A DNA stretch of 64,000 nucleotides from Balaenoptera acutorostrata. Lineage: Eukaryota; Chordata; Mammalia; Artiodactyla; Balaenopteridae. How positions within the stretch are numbered: position 1 is the stretch's first letter; each line of letters opens with the position of its first letter. The notes beneath the pieces are model-generated. The model saw only the letters and a list, made by a program, of their open reading frames with translations, had not been told where the DNA came from and ran no database searches. Below, one piece after another: positions 48,346-59,970 of the stretch. The stretch covers positions 134,582,335 to 134,646,334 of the forward strand of contig NC_080066.1 of assembly GCF_949987535.1 (NCBI RefSeq). Reading direction: 5' to 3'. The translations under genes were made by a program, and so were the position numbers.

Positions 48346-48640
48346 GCTTCCCTGGTGGCGCAGTGGTTGAGAATCTGCCTGCCAATGCAGGGGACACGGG
48401 TTCGAGCCCTGGTCTGGGAAGATCCCACATGCTGCGGGGCAGCTGGGCCCGTGAGCCACAACTACTGAGCCTGTGCGTCTGGAGCCTGTGCTCCGCAACA
48501 AGAGAGGCCGTGACAGTGAGAGGCCCGCGCACCGCAATGAAGAGTGGCCCCTGCTCGCCGCAACTAGAGAAAGCTCTCACACAGAAATGAAGACCCAACA
48601 CAGCCAAAAATAAATAAATTAAAAATAAATAAATTTAAAA
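48346..48640 (+). repeat. CHR-type SINE, deleted-body subfamily, 15-bp target duplication
   Basis: Begins gcttccctggtggcgcag and carries gggcagctgggcccgtgag. Flanked by a perfect aaaatgaatgaaggg at 48331-48345 and 48641-48655. Confidence 0.94.
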
Positions 48641-48655
48641 AAAATGAATGAAGGG

Positions 48656-49944
48656 ATTGGAAGCTCCAAGAAAAATGTATAAAAGAAATAATTTTTAAAA
48701 ACATGTTGATATTTTTAGCATTTCTAATGAGACCTTCTCCTTGGTCACCCAGAAGTACCTATTAGCCTCAAAAGGATAAACAGAACCGTGATGTCAGGAA
48801 TGCAAAAGAAAGCAAGCAGCTTTTGACTACTAAAATAGGATTTTTGAATCCGAAGAAACACAGTAGTCTTGAAAAAGCCAGACACTACCAAGGGAGAAAG
48901 GTTTTATAAAATTGTAAAGCTCCATTAACATTTGAAACTCCAGACCTTGGCAAAATTAAAAGTGGCATTTGATATACGCCATATGGTAGAGAACACTGAG
49001 GCTATGACCTAAGGAAAGTACCTGCTGAGGGTAGGAAGGAGAGAAAGTCTCCCTTCTGATCTGGAGCAGCGTGGGAAGAAGAAGGGGCTTGGGGAAGTAT
49101 GACAGGCAGCCATAGTCAGCCTGTTCTGGCAGGGCTCCCCGGCTGAAGTTTCAGAATGGGCGGCGGGGAGGGGGTGTAGGAAAGCAGGAGGAGATTGGAA
49201 TGGGCAGTCCACTTTTCCTATGAGAAAGGAGGAGAGGCCTTGCATTTAGCTTTGCGCCTCCTTGAATATGACTCAGGAGCAACAGTGTTCAATGGCAGAG
49301 GGGGCCTAGTTTGGTATCTTGAGGTTCTCAGTGGCCTGCAGGGTACAAGTTGGAGGAGGTGCACATTCATAGTTCCCTAAGGAAGTACCACCGGAAATGG
49401 TGAACGGTCTGGTGAACCAGCTAAGCTAGTGCTTGAGGGCTTTACAACCAGAGATAAATGGCTAGAACCCTGGATCTCAGGAGTGGTTGCTAGCCCGTGG
49501 CCACAAAAGGCCAGATGAAACCTGCATCACCTTACTGAGGACTCAAAGGTGGGCAGAGTGAGGCCTTGTTTTCCCAACCCTACCGTGAGATCCCCCGAAT
49601 ACCCTGTACAATTGAATACCATCTTAGGGAGAAGCAAGAGAAGAGGGAGGAGGGACTAAGAATTTTCCTGAAAGAGACCAGCTACTCAAAAGGGGCAGTT
49701 AAACTTGAAGAGACTAAGATAACTTTAACGGATAAGTTAAAGCTCCCATTGTCCTCTCCCTTTCACCCTTCCACTGTTCAGTGGGGTGGTTATTCTAGAG
49801 CAAAATTACATCAGTTATAGATAATAAAGAAGAGCCATTCTTTCCTTTTATGTGAGAATTACCCTTTTTTTAGCCTGATATAGGTATTTTGTGCTGCCAG
49901 GTTACCTTCTGGAGAAGAACCCCCTCCCACTATCCCTCTCCCTC
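48656..49944. other. Unassigned intergenic sequence
   Basis: No gene, RNA gene or confident repeat recognised. Confidence 0.45.
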
Positions 49945-50282
49945 TTCTGTAAACAGATGTTGAGTGGCTACAAGACATAAGCTAGGTGCTGGTGTCACAC
50001 ACATCAATTAGGTGTCATTCTTGCCCGCAGGGAGCTGGGGACCTGTAGGCCAGATGGACTAGTGAGCAGATGCTTTCACCAGGGTCAGGGGGACCCCATA
50101 TAGATCCACACTGGGTGCTATGGGAGAGGCATCTCCCCAAGAGTTGGGCAGTGTCCAGGAAGGCTTCCCAGAGAAGGGAACTTCAGAGCTGAGTCTTAAG
50201 AATGGCTAAAATTTCGCCAGGAGAAGGAAGAGGAAAGAAGAAGGGCTTTTCAGGCAAAGGGAGGAGCACATGTACAGAGCTG
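49945..50282 (+). repeat. Ancient interspersed repeat, short copy
   Basis: Fragments such as gttgagtggctacaagacat, gaaggcttcccagagaag and aggcaaagggaggagcaca follow the order of the unnamed old repeat. The LTR at 50283 cuts it. Confidence 0.35.
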
Positions 50283-50735
50283 TGATGACTAATTTGATGT
50301 GTTGACTTCTCCACGAATTGCTCAGATTAAACATTACTTCTGGGTGTGTCTGTGAGGGTGTCTCTGGATGAGAAGAGCACTGAATCAGTGCACTTGGCAA
50401 AGTAGATATCCCTCCCCAATGTGGGTGGGCATCATCCAATCCATTGAGGGCCTGAAGAGAACAAAAGGCAGAGGAAGGATATCGCCCCCCCATCCCGCCC
50501 CCTTTTTCTTCCTGATTGCCTGCTTGAGCTGGCACAGCAGTCTTCTGCCCTTGCATTGGGATTTATACCATTGGCTCCCCTGGTTCTCAGGCCTTCAGGC
50601 TTGGACAGGAATTACTCCACCAGCTTCGCTGGCCCTCCAGCTTATAGACGGCTGAGCTGACTGTGGGAATCCCTCTCTCCCTCTCCCTCTCTCCCTCCCT
50701 CTCTGGAGAACCCTGACTAATACAATGGCCAATTC
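50283..50735 (-). repeat. MLT2-type ERVL LTR (solo)
   Basis: Read from the right, it starts with the complement of ctctggagaaccctgactaa and contains the complement of gtgggtgggcatcatccaat and gtgtctgtgagggtgtctct, the conserved blocks of MLT2 LTRs. No internal viral sequence. Confidence 0.6.
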
Positions 50736-51289
50736 TGAAATCTGCAAATGGTTTCTTTCACTGATTTCAAAATTCATTTCCCCCCAACACTTTAACTTCT
50801 CTGAAATCAGGATGAACCTAGCAATCGTGGCATCTTACAATTTTGTTCTTGGTGATACATAAAGGAAAGGTGAGGCTTAAAGCACCCTAAAGTGAATGAA
50901 GTTTAAGTTTGGGGGCCACTTGCTTGCATAGGCCCCTTCCAAGGCCTTACAGTTAATTTTGTATTTGTGATTTTGTATTCACCCTCCTAGAATGGGCCCC
51001 CAAAATGGTATGTGCTTCAGGCCTCACATACCTGCATCTCTAATGTATTTTAGAAGACTGGTAATTCAATAGGTCTAAGATTTATATTTGGAAGGGATGA
51101 GGGAAGGGGAACAGGGATGAGTGGTGAGAGATTGGAGATTTAGGGTCTAATTTCAGTGAATGACAGCTACATCCACTCATCTGGTAGAAGAAGCGAGAAA
51201 CTTCAACTCCTGCTACTCTCATGCCCCATGTCCAATGCATCATTAGGTCCTGTATACTTCTTCTGTGACAAGAGTTCTCTCCTTCAAAC

Positions 51290-51679
51290 TCTGTTTCCTC
51301 CTTCTGTAAGTAATAGAGCCTTCTAGTTTTAGCTGGACACACAGCCACCCTGAACAAAGACTGTATTTTCCAGCCTCCCTTCCAGTTAAATTTTGGCCAA
51401 CAGAATGTGTCGTATATCCTTAGAGTTTCCTTAAATTGAAATGGTGTCTCATTCTTCCTCTTTTTCCTCCCTCTTGCTAGCAGGAATCTGGACATGGTGG
51501 CTGGAGCTGCAGCAGGTATCTTGGACCATGAGGTGACCTTAGGAATGGGGGCTACATATAGTAGAGCAAAATAGAAGCCTGGGTCCCTTGCACTGTGAAG
51601 CACTATATCAGTCCTGCATTACCTACTTCTGGGCTTTCACCTGAAAGAGAAATAAACTTCTATCTCAAGTAAGATACTG

Positions 51680-51718
<39 letters not shown>

Positions 51719-51720
51719 GT
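51290..51720 (+). repeat. Old repeat ending in AATAAACTTCTATCT plus (TTTA)n
   Basis: Contains tcttggaccatgaggtgacc and then gagaaataaacttctatctc, a recurrent mammalian repeat end that I cannot name. The (TTTA)n run follows. A minus-strand open frame at 51082-51603 crosses it by chance. Confidence 0.45.
51680..51718. repeat. (TTTA)n microsatellite
   Basis: Nearly ten uninterrupted tetranucleotide units. Confidence 0.95.
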
Positions 51721-52890
51721 CACTCACAGTTGAAATCACTTCTAACTAATAATCCACTTCGCTGCAAGTCCTCATCACTTTCCTAATCAGAGTTACCAAT
51801 ATTTCTTCTCTGGACTTTTGAAAGCATCTATTAATTGGTATCTCCATATTCACTTATATCCATCCCAGCCTCCTTCCAAGTTTTCTACACAATAGCTAAA
51901 GTGATTGATTTAAAATGCAAATAGAATGTCGCTCCCTATATTAGTCTGCCTGGGCTGCCATAATAGAATACCACAGACTGGGTGGCTAAAACAATAGAAA
52001 TTTTCTCATAGTTCTGGAGGCCAGAAGCCCAACATCAAGGTGCCAGCAGTCTTTCTGGAGAGAATTCTCTTCCGTGGTTTTTAGACAGCTGCTTTCTTGC
52101 TGTGTCCTCATATGGCCTTTTCTCTGTACACACGTGCACACAGAGAGCAATCTCTGGTGTCTTGTCTATTTTTTTTTTTTTAAAGTAAGTACACCAGTCC
52201 TATTAGATTAGGATCCCACCCTTATGACTACACTTAACCTTCATTATTTACTTCAAGGCCCTATCTTCAAATACAGTCACATTGCGGGGTTAAGGCCTCA
52301 ACATACGAATTTTGAGGGGGGGGGACACAATTCAGTCCATAAAACTCTCTTCTTCAGTCATATCAGTGGCTTCTCATTGCTCTTAGGTTGTTTGAGTAGT
52401 TAAAATGGCAAGACTCATGTATGATCTGGGCCCTACCTATGTCTCCATTTTCATCTCATAGCATGTTCCTCCTCCCTCTCCATGCTGGCCTTTCATTTTC
52501 TCAGGTATGCTATGATTTTCCCACCACAGGGCCTTTGCACATGCTGTAGCTTCTGTCCTAAATGCTTTTTGTCCCATCCTGTCCCTTTGCCTGGTAAACC
52601 TCTCTCCATCAGCTCTCAGGTCAACCATCTGTTCTTTAGGGAAGCCTTCCTTGATGTTCCTTATATTCCCCATTTCCCCATGTACCTATTTTTAATAGCA
52701 CTTATAATTTTGCCTTTATATTTTGTTCAAGATTCTTTGGTTAATATTTGTCTTTTCCATTAGATGATAAACTTCATGAGAACAGAGATGTGTCACTTTT
52801 TGCTTATTATTGTATCCCTATTGCTTTCTACAGTGTCTGGCACATATCTCACCCTCAATAAACATTTTCTGAATGAATAAGTAAGAGGTT
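51721..52890 (+). repeat. L2 LINE, split by another repeat
   Basis: The left part (51721-51940) and right part (52346-52890) read as one L2: atcagtggcttctcattgct, ccacagggcctttgcacatg, gggaagccttccttgatg, then tagatgataaacttcatgag and gtgtctggcacat. The element at 51941-52345 separates them. Confidence 0.75.
51941..52345 (+). repeat. LTR-like repeat inserted in the L2
   Basis: Starts attagtctgcctgggctgcc and contains accacagactgggtggct, tagttctggaggccagaag and tgagggggggggacacaatt, a common mammalian repeat. Family not assigned. Confidence 0.6.
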
Positions 52891-53497
52891 AGTGGGAGCT
52901 GGGTCATGGAGAGATGGGTATGCTAAATAAGGAAATTGGAACTTCATTCTCAAGGACATATAGCATGACAACCAAGAATTTTTGGCAGTGAAGTGAAATA
53001 AGACATGTGTTTAAAAATATATATGTGTGTTAAAAAAAAATGTTTGCCAGCACTGTGTAGAATGTACTAGAAAGAATCTATGTTGGAAATAAAGTTACAA
53101 GTTTCAATGGTTTTAGCAGTTATCCAAGTGGAAAATAAGGGCTTGTGTTAAATTTGTGTCAGTTCCTGTTCTTTTTTCTGAGAATTCTTTGGTGTGAGTC
53201 GGGTTGGGTCTATTTCTCCACTGCTGGTTTGGGATTTGGCTTTAATAGCCTGGCTAGTGAAATATCCTTGTTCATCTGTTTTCCATCTTCCAATATGTTG
53301 CTGCTGTTATTTTATTTCCTGTTCTTCTTGTTTGTGTTGATTTATTTTTAAAATCCCTTTGATGTAGTTTTAGTGGAGTTTGGGAGAGAGCAAACTTATA
53401 GGCATATGTTTAATATACCACTTTCACTTGGAACTCCTTACATTTTTGTTTTCATTATGAAAATTCTTTACTGTTTATTGAAATAAAATTGCCTTTC
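52891..53497. other. Unassigned intergenic sequence
   Basis: No feature recognised apart from short A runs near 53032. Confidence 0.4.
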
Positions 53498-53795
53498 TGG
53501 GCTTCCCTGGTGGCGCAGTGGTTAAGAATCCTCCTGCCAATGCAGGGGACACGGGTTCGAGCCCTGGTCTGGGAAGATCCCACATGCCGCGGAGCAACTA
53601 AGCCCGTGAGCCACAACTACTGAGCTTGCGCATCTGGAGCTCGTGCTCCGCAACAAGAGAGGCCGCGACAGTGAGAGGCCCGCGCACCGCGATGAAGAGT
53701 GGCCCCCGCTCTCCGCAACTGGAGAAAGCCCTCACACAGAAACAAAGACCCAACACAGCCAAAAATAAATAAATAAATAAATTTATTTTTTTTAA
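53498..53795 (+). repeat. CHR-type SINE, 13-bp target duplication
   Basis: Begins tgggcttccctggtggcgc and has the gagaggccgcgacagtgag string. Flanked by aaaattgcctttc at 53485-53497 and 53796-53808. Confidence 0.93.
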
Positions 53796-53808
53796 AAAAT
53801 TGCCTTTC

Positions 53809-54111
53809 ACATTAGCCAAGATTTTGTCAAGTGGCAATATAAAATGATGACAAAACCGAGGATAAAAGGGAGGGAACATAAATTGGCACAACATTTCTGG
53901 AGAACGGTGTTTCTTCAAAGGCTTAAGACATACATACCTTTTGAACCAAAAGTTCCACCTCTAGAAATTTATCCCAAGGAAATGATTTAGCTTTAAGAAT
54001 GTCACTGCAGTGTTGTTTGTAATAATAAAAAAAATGTCCAACAATTGAGGGCCGATTAAATAAACTATATACGTTCACAAATCCTATATGTAGCCACTAA
54101 AAATTACGTTG
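53809..54111 (+). repeat. Old L1 3' region
   Basis: Phrases ccacctctagaaatttatcc, then gtccaacaattgagggccg and aataaactatatacgttc are typical of L1 3' ends. The truncated SINE at 54112 interrupts it. Confidence 0.6.
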
Positions 54112-54249
54112 GACAAGAGAAGCCTCCGCAATGAGAAGCCCGCGCACCGCAACGAAGAGTAGCCCCCACTCGCCGCAACTAGAGAAAGCCCGTGCATAGC
54201 AACGAAGACCCAATGCAGCCAAAAATAAACAAATTAATTAATTAATTTA
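54112..54249 (+). repeat. 5'-truncated CHR-type SINE
   Basis: Starts inside the body (gacaagagaagcc) and lacks the tRNA head. Imperfect direct repeats aaaaattacgttg (54099-54111) and aaaaattatgttg (54250-54262) bracket it. Confidence 0.8.
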
Positions 54250-54424
54250 AAAAATTATGTTGTTGAACCAAGCTTCTCACACAGCACTACTCCAGAGAAT
54301 ACCCAATACATTGTCATTCACCAAAGGATAGGTGAAGCCACAGGACAAATTTAGCTCATCTTCCTCCAGCAGTAATTTTACTGGTGATTTAGGAGTGTGG
54401 AGGGACTACTAGTTATCTATCTCT

Positions 54425-54716
54425 AGGTCCTTTGTCCCTTTCTTCCGTGGTAACAAATCCCTGATCTGTAGCGGGGATGCTGCGTTTCCCTGACTCCGTG
54501 GCAGCTAGGTGTGGCCTTGGGACCAAACGCACACCCATGAGATCTCAGTGGAAGTGTTGACAGAGACGGGTATAACTTTAGTTGGTATCTGCGATACCTG
54601 AACCACGGATTCAACCAACCACAGACCGTGTAGTATTATAGTATTTACTACTGAAAAATATCCACCTATAAGTGGACCTTGTGCAGTTCAAACCTGCGTT
54701 GTTCAAGGGTCAACTG
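54425..54716. repeat. Old repeats, including a Tigger/MER2-like piece
   Basis: 54578-54716 contains ccacggattcaaccaaccac and ends gttgttcaagggtcaactgt, as in Tigger-derived MER2 elements. The part before it (54425-54560) resembles the old repeat at 51290 (tagctaggtgtggcc-like phrase). A TA/TG-rich run follows to about 54760. Confidence 0.5.
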
Positions 54717-55342
54717 TATATATGTATATGTATATATATGCACATATATACACATACACATAATACATATTTAAAATTATTATTAAAGTGAAAATTAATA
54801 CAAAAAACATTCAAATATCTAATTCTAATTTGAGGGGTATAGGGGAAGAAAAAGAGAAAGGGATATGGGAGGACAGTTGATTTATTTCTGAGAATCTTGA
54901 CACCCAATGCTAATTTTCCTCTAGCATTAAATCCAACTTGAAAAGGCTGACAAGGCTCCTATAAACTGCTTGTGAGACTCTTTTTGGTGTTTCGTACAGT
55001 GCCTATTTGTAAGTTTTGTAGATAAAACAAGAGTAGGTGTGGGGTTATTTTACTTTGTAGAACTTAAGATGCCGGCCGCCCTCTTCCTCCCACAACCACC
55101 TCAGATCTAATAGGCAGGATCTCAGGATTTTGACTCTGTGACGTGGATTTCGGACTGTGCCTCCTCTCTCTGGCATCAGAAAACACTACCTGAGTTTTGG
55201 GCGGGGTTGGCACCAACATCTATTCAGACTCTGCCGCAGACAAGCGCGGACCGCCGGGACAAACCACGAAATAAGACGCTCGCTGGACACCAAGCCCGTG
55301 AGCCGGGGGCGGTGCGAGTCGGGGCCCTGCCCCTCTGCGAAG

Positions 55343-55404
55343 CCAATAACTCTGGACGGGAGCGGGAGGGGCGGGGCGAGCCCTGCAGGCCGCCTCGTGA
55401 TTGG
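55343..55404. promoter_or_regulatory. CGRRF1: Paired CCAAT boxes around a GC box
   Basis: ccaat at 55343, ggggcggggcgag at 55368 and attgg at 55400, all within about 60 bases and 180-245 bases before the CGRRF1 start codon. This is a common NF-Y/Sp1 arrangement in TATA-less promoters. Confidence 0.5.
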
Positions 55405-55586
55405 CACGCAGGCTCCCGCAGCCCGCGAGGCTACCCTTATCTAGTCTGCCGGAGCTCCAGGCTAGTGCGGATCTACAAAGTTTGTCCGCTCCGGGGCACC
55501 GTAGTGGATTTTACCCTGGCCGAGAGGGCCCGGCTGGGCTAGACTGGGCTCGGCGGCTGGAGCCCGGCTCAGCTTAGGAAACCCAG

Positions 55587-55690
55587 ATGGCTGCGGTGTT
55601 TCTAGTAACGCTCTACGAGTACTCGCCGCTTTTCTACATCGCGGTGGTCTTTACCTGCTTCATCGTGACCACTGGCCTGGTGTTGGGATG
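55587..55690 (+). CDS. CGRRF1: CGRRF1, cell growth regulator with RING finger 1 (exon 1 only)
   Basis: CGRRF1 (CGR19) is a p53-inducible, ER-associated RING-type E3 ubiquitin ligase that restrains growth. Exon 1 encodes 34 residues plus two bases of Trp35: MAAVFLVTLYEYSPLFYIAV onward to TTGLVLG, then the donor gtaagt at 55691. Residues about 15-35 form one hydrophobic segment, the membrane anchor of the family. An in-frame TAG at 55575-55577 supports this start. The -3 base is C, but +4 is G. The RING domain and all other exons lie beyond 64000; I searched the intron for exon 2 by eye and did not find it. Synteny with GMFB and the recalled N-terminus make the call secure. Confidence 0.95.
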
Positions 55691-57232
55691 GTAAGTGCCC
55701 CAGGGCCAGGGGCAAGGGACGACGGGGCGGACAGCCAAGGAGTGGGGTCGCGGCGGGCAACAGGGGGCAGAGGAGCTGGGTGGCTGCTGGATTGGGGCAC
55801 CTGGGGCTGTCGGAGAGCCGGTGCCGAGGACTCCGACTGGCTCCGGGAGGAAAACAAGGTGGACACCGCACCTGCATCACTGCTCCGCATCATCGTACGG
55901 TCCCCGTCGCTGCGCGCATCTGGGGGTGGTGCCGGATTGAGGTATTTCACCCAGCTTTGTTTCTAGACGATAAAGCAACCAGTAAGGGCCAGGTCTTGGT
56001 GTTAGGATAGAGAGGTTGTACAACAGGCTTCTGTCCGGAATTGGGGCCTACCGTGTGCCCGGAGTGAACCCGTCATCCGCGGTACAGTCCACAGACGTGG
56101 ACAGTAAACCGAGTTGATCGTTGTTGTTCTGACCTGAACTGAGCACTTGGCCTCAGATCTTCCAGTGTAAGTTATAACTGACTGAACTCTGTTACCGTTT
56201 GAGAATTTAATGGTTTCTACACACATTTCACACCTTTTGAAGGAATATTTAGATCGATAGAACCATAAAGACATAATTTTAGAGCTGGAAGAGACCTTAG
56301 AGATAAGTTACACTAAGGGGTAAGGGCACTTTACCTATTGGAGACAAGGAGAGTAGACTGTTAGTTCATCCCTGAGCAATTCTAGCTCAGAAATTCTAAA
56401 ATTTCTCTCTTGAGGAGATGCCATTGTATCATGTTTAGGGAAGCCTTAAAAATACAGCTATTTGAAACCATCTTACAGGCCCCATCCATTGAGGAGAGAG
56501 ACATGAGCTGGATTTTGAAGAATGAGTATTTTGAAAAATAAATGGAGTTAAAGGTGTATAGTAGAGAATAGAAAGCATTTCAGAGAATACATGAGCAGAG
56601 GGTCAGAGAAGACATGCTAGCGAATAGAGCAGGCTGTGTAAAATGAGTTTAAAAATACCCTTTGAGCACATATACGTGATTAGGTTAAAGAAAGGACACA
56701 GCCCTGGTCAATTTCTGAAAATATGCCATCTTTAGGAACTAAGTAAAGTTTTAATGTTTTCACACTGCTTTCCACCCTATCAGCAGTAGATCATAAATTC
56801 CTTGTTGGTTGGTGGGGGAAGAATAAGACCAGTTTTACACAATTTGATATTCTTGACCCATCAGACTTTCTTGCTATTGTTCATTTCAAGAAAGTTTGTA
56901 ATTGGAGTTAGGAAGATGTTGCCTAAGTGAGAAAAGCTGTCTTAACACAGGATTTTTATTGACTATAATGTTAGTGTTATTGTCTTCAAGAGTGTTAATT
57001 TTCCTCCATTAAGGAAAATAAGTAACTAGTTGATAATTACATTATATCCTTAAATTTTAATTTTCAATAGGCCTAATTATTTTAAAATTAATTTTCAGTT
57101 GGCCTAATTCAACTAATTAGGTATCTCAGATGTCCGTCTTTAGTACTGGTAAGAGGAAAATGAGTGAAGACCATATTGATAATGATGGTGGCATCTGTGG
57201 GTGAAGGGTAGTTAGGAACCTCATGTTTGTGG

Positions 57233-57300
57233 TGGTTAAGAGACAGACTTTGGGGTCAGACAGACTTAGGCTCAAATCCTGGCTCTGCCAAATTTGGCTT
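57233..57300 (+). repeat. MIR fragment
   Basis: The 5' part of a MIR: gacagacttaggctcaaatc then ctggctctgccaaat. Confidence 0.7.
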
Positions 57301-58221
57301 GGTTTGAAAACTTAATGATTATCTAAACACTCCATTTAAGTATGACTTTTACAAGGGTGGAAACCCAGGTAATTGTAGAACTTTCAAAAGTCTGAACTAA
57401 GCACTGCTGAGGACACAAGACCATGTAAGCGCCACTCACTTCCATCCTGATTTGGGCCTAACCAGTTATCTTGAGCCTAACCCACCCATTCTGTCCATCT
57501 GGGCTAGCTTTGCCCATCTAGATAACCTTTTTACTAGTGTTTATTTGCTGCCCTAAGCCACGGCTGCAGATTCATTGAGTAGAAACAATGAAAACCATCT
57601 AGATCTCATCAAATCAACTATCTAATAGTTCTCTAGGCAGAAGGTAAACCCATTCATCCACTATGCTTTTTCACTATGCTTGTCATTTTTTTTAACCTCC
57701 CCAAATATAATTTCAGTTGGTCATCTGTTTTCTCTGTCATGGTTCTTACCTCGGTACTGCTGTGCGTTTCTTTCCACTTTTCCCCTGTCCACTTGCACTG
57801 TGTGGGAATGGTGAAAGAACAGGAGCACCTGGTGTTGGAATCCCAGTGGCAATAGCAGAGAATCATGCAGCTGGAAGTATGGTATCTCTATTTAACTATG
57901 GGATGGTTTCTGTGAGCTCTAATAGCTCACATTTATTAAGCTCTTGCTATATACCAGGCACTGTGCAGAAAGGAGACCAAAATGCCATATACATCCTTTA
58001 ATAGTTTCAAATAATCAGGGAACCTGACTCTGCAGCTACTCTCTGCTTCCTCTGGACTGCAGATTATTAAGCTATCATCTCTAGGCTTCATACCACCCTT
58101 ATATACTCTGCTTTGTGAATCTGGGGCAGAACCTCTAAACCACGTTTCTTCTTTACTGGCTTGCTGCCTCAATGAGGCTTTGCCTATAGGGGAAGGGGAG
58201 TGGAAGGCTAGAGGAGGGCAA

Positions 58222-58610
58222 AAGGACTCGCTGCTTCCTGTTTGATTCTTGTCCTCCTCTGCCTCACCATAGTGATGGTGCCTCACCCTGGCATGAACAG
58301 TTGGTCGCAGTTTATAGTTTTCCACTCTCTTAGAACCAGCCTCATTGTACCCCCTCAAAGATTTCAGTATCCCTTCCTCAGATCTGAGTCCCACGTGCAT
58401 GGGGGTCTTTCCTCCAAATTTCTAAGCTGTAGCAATCCTCTTTGCTCTGTTCCTTGTCCTAGATGTGATAGTTGCTTCCCACTGTTACTACTTCTTTGAT
58501 GCTCAGTGTCGCCTTTTTGCCTTTGCAGTTCTTCAACATCTGGTTAGCAATATTTTTACATTAAATTATCTGTTAAAATACTGGTGTGGTTTTGGTCTCT
58601 TGACTGGACT
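58222..58610 (+). repeat. Unnamed old repeat, copy A
   Basis: Shares the order ctcaccctggcatgaacag, gcagtttatagttttccac, gtagcaatcctctttgctc, gctcagtgtcgcc and acattaaattatctgtt with copy B at 59560-59970. Confidence 0.55.
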
Positions 58611-59559
58611 GATATATAAGAAATCGTTACTCAGAATGGGATCCTGGGTTGGTGGGGGGGACCTTCAAAGATGGGATTTGCGTTTGGTCATTTCTTCAGC
58701 TACTTGCCAATGGGAAATAAGATTCTAGTAATCCATGGCATGTGTTGGCCTCATAATCAATCAATTTACTACCTTTGTGTGATTGTGGTTAAACGATTTC
58801 TGAAGTGCATGCCTTGGGGGACCAAGCGCCTTAACCCTTACAGAGAGGAAATGACAAGCTCATGTCTTTCAACTCTCAGATCAAGTCTTAGAGAATCAAG
58901 AGTTTTTATGGTTTTATAGCACTTTACTTCATATAGCCACAAAGCTAAAAATTGAACACAGTTTTATGTGTGCTGGTGTTAGAATTACATAGCCTTGTCA
59001 ATGTCTCATTTAGGACACTGACTAGAAAAGAGTAGCCCCTGAAACTAGGAATGGCAACATCTAAATGGACAGAGCTGAGAATCCTGAAACCCCAGTCATT
59101 CTGAGCTTTCCTTCTTGGTGGAAGCAGCCCGCTTTCCTGTCTGAGAAAACTAACCTTCTCTTGCTTGAAGATCCTGTAATGACCTCCCCCAGGGCAGTTG
59201 CTTTGCAAAGGGTGTTTATACTCAAGACCTACCTCTATTACCTTTTGCCAGGAGGCCCAGATCTCTTCATGTTCCTCAGGACAGGGACAAAACTCTGACC
59301 TAGTCGGAAATAGCCTAGCCTCTAAAAGAATTACAAAAGTTTGCTAATTTATATCATTGCGAATTTGGGTAGTATGTGTGAGAATGGAGTGTGAGTAGGT
59401 TAGGCCAAGGGGGATAGAATGTAACAATAGAGCGGATTACATTTATTTATCTGGGTGTATTCTCAAAAAACTTCTGACTCTAAAGTGTTAACTCATACTT
59501 GATTGACTGAAACTTGGACTCAGAGGTGCTCTATATTTAATAAGGTTGGACTTCCTGTT

Positions 59560-59970
59560 AACTGTTTGCTTCCTTTTGCTGGTCTACATTCCTGCAGCAC
59601 TGGCATCACCCTGGCAGTGACAGTTGGCCTGAGTAGCAGCAGTTTATTTTAGTTTACAGTTTTTCCTCATACCTAGAAACAGCCTTATTGCACTCCTTCA
59701 GAAATATGAAATATAAGCACCAGCTGGCCAGCACTCCTACTGGAAAAGTCTGGGTCCAGCTCTGGGGGATTCCTTCTCCCAGCTTCTAAACTGTAATAAT
59801 CCCCACTCTCCCTTTTGTTTCCTTAGCCTTCGGAGGGATAACTGCTTCTTGCTAGGGTACCTCAGTGTCCCCTTCTTGCCTCTTCAGTCCTCCAGTACTT
59901 TAATAGTTCTTTATATTAAAATCTTTGTGTCGAAATAGCTGTCTCCTGCCAACCCTTCCTGATACACTGA
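59560..59970 (+). repeat. Unnamed old repeat, copy B
   Basis: Paralogue of copy A in the same orientation: ctcaccctggcagtgacag, tagtttacagtttttcct, gtaataatccccactctc, ctcagtgtccccttcttg and atattaaaatctttgtg. It ends near cctgatacactgacc. Confidence 0.55.

Larger units (their letters stand above)
55200..55800. promoter_or_regulatory. CGRRF1: CGRRF1 CpG island promoter
   Basis: CpG-dense region over the 5' UTR and exon 1. It has a CCAAT box at 55343-55347, an inverted one (attgg) at 55400-55404, and a GC box (ggggcggggcgag, 55368-55380) between them. No TATA box. Confidence 0.85.

Noticed and set aside
48346..48420. tRNA-Glu-like sequence with A and B boxes
   Set aside because: The boxes belong to the SINE head. 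The body, A-rich tail and target duplications show it is a retroposon, and the cloverleaf is degraded.
51082..51603. 173-codon minus-strand open frame
   Set aside because: It overlaps an old repeat (51290-51720) and has no recognisable domain or splice context.
43275..55586. Bidirectional promoter for GMFB and CGRRF1
   Set aside because: The two genes diverge, but their starts are about 12 kb apart and each has its own CpG island.
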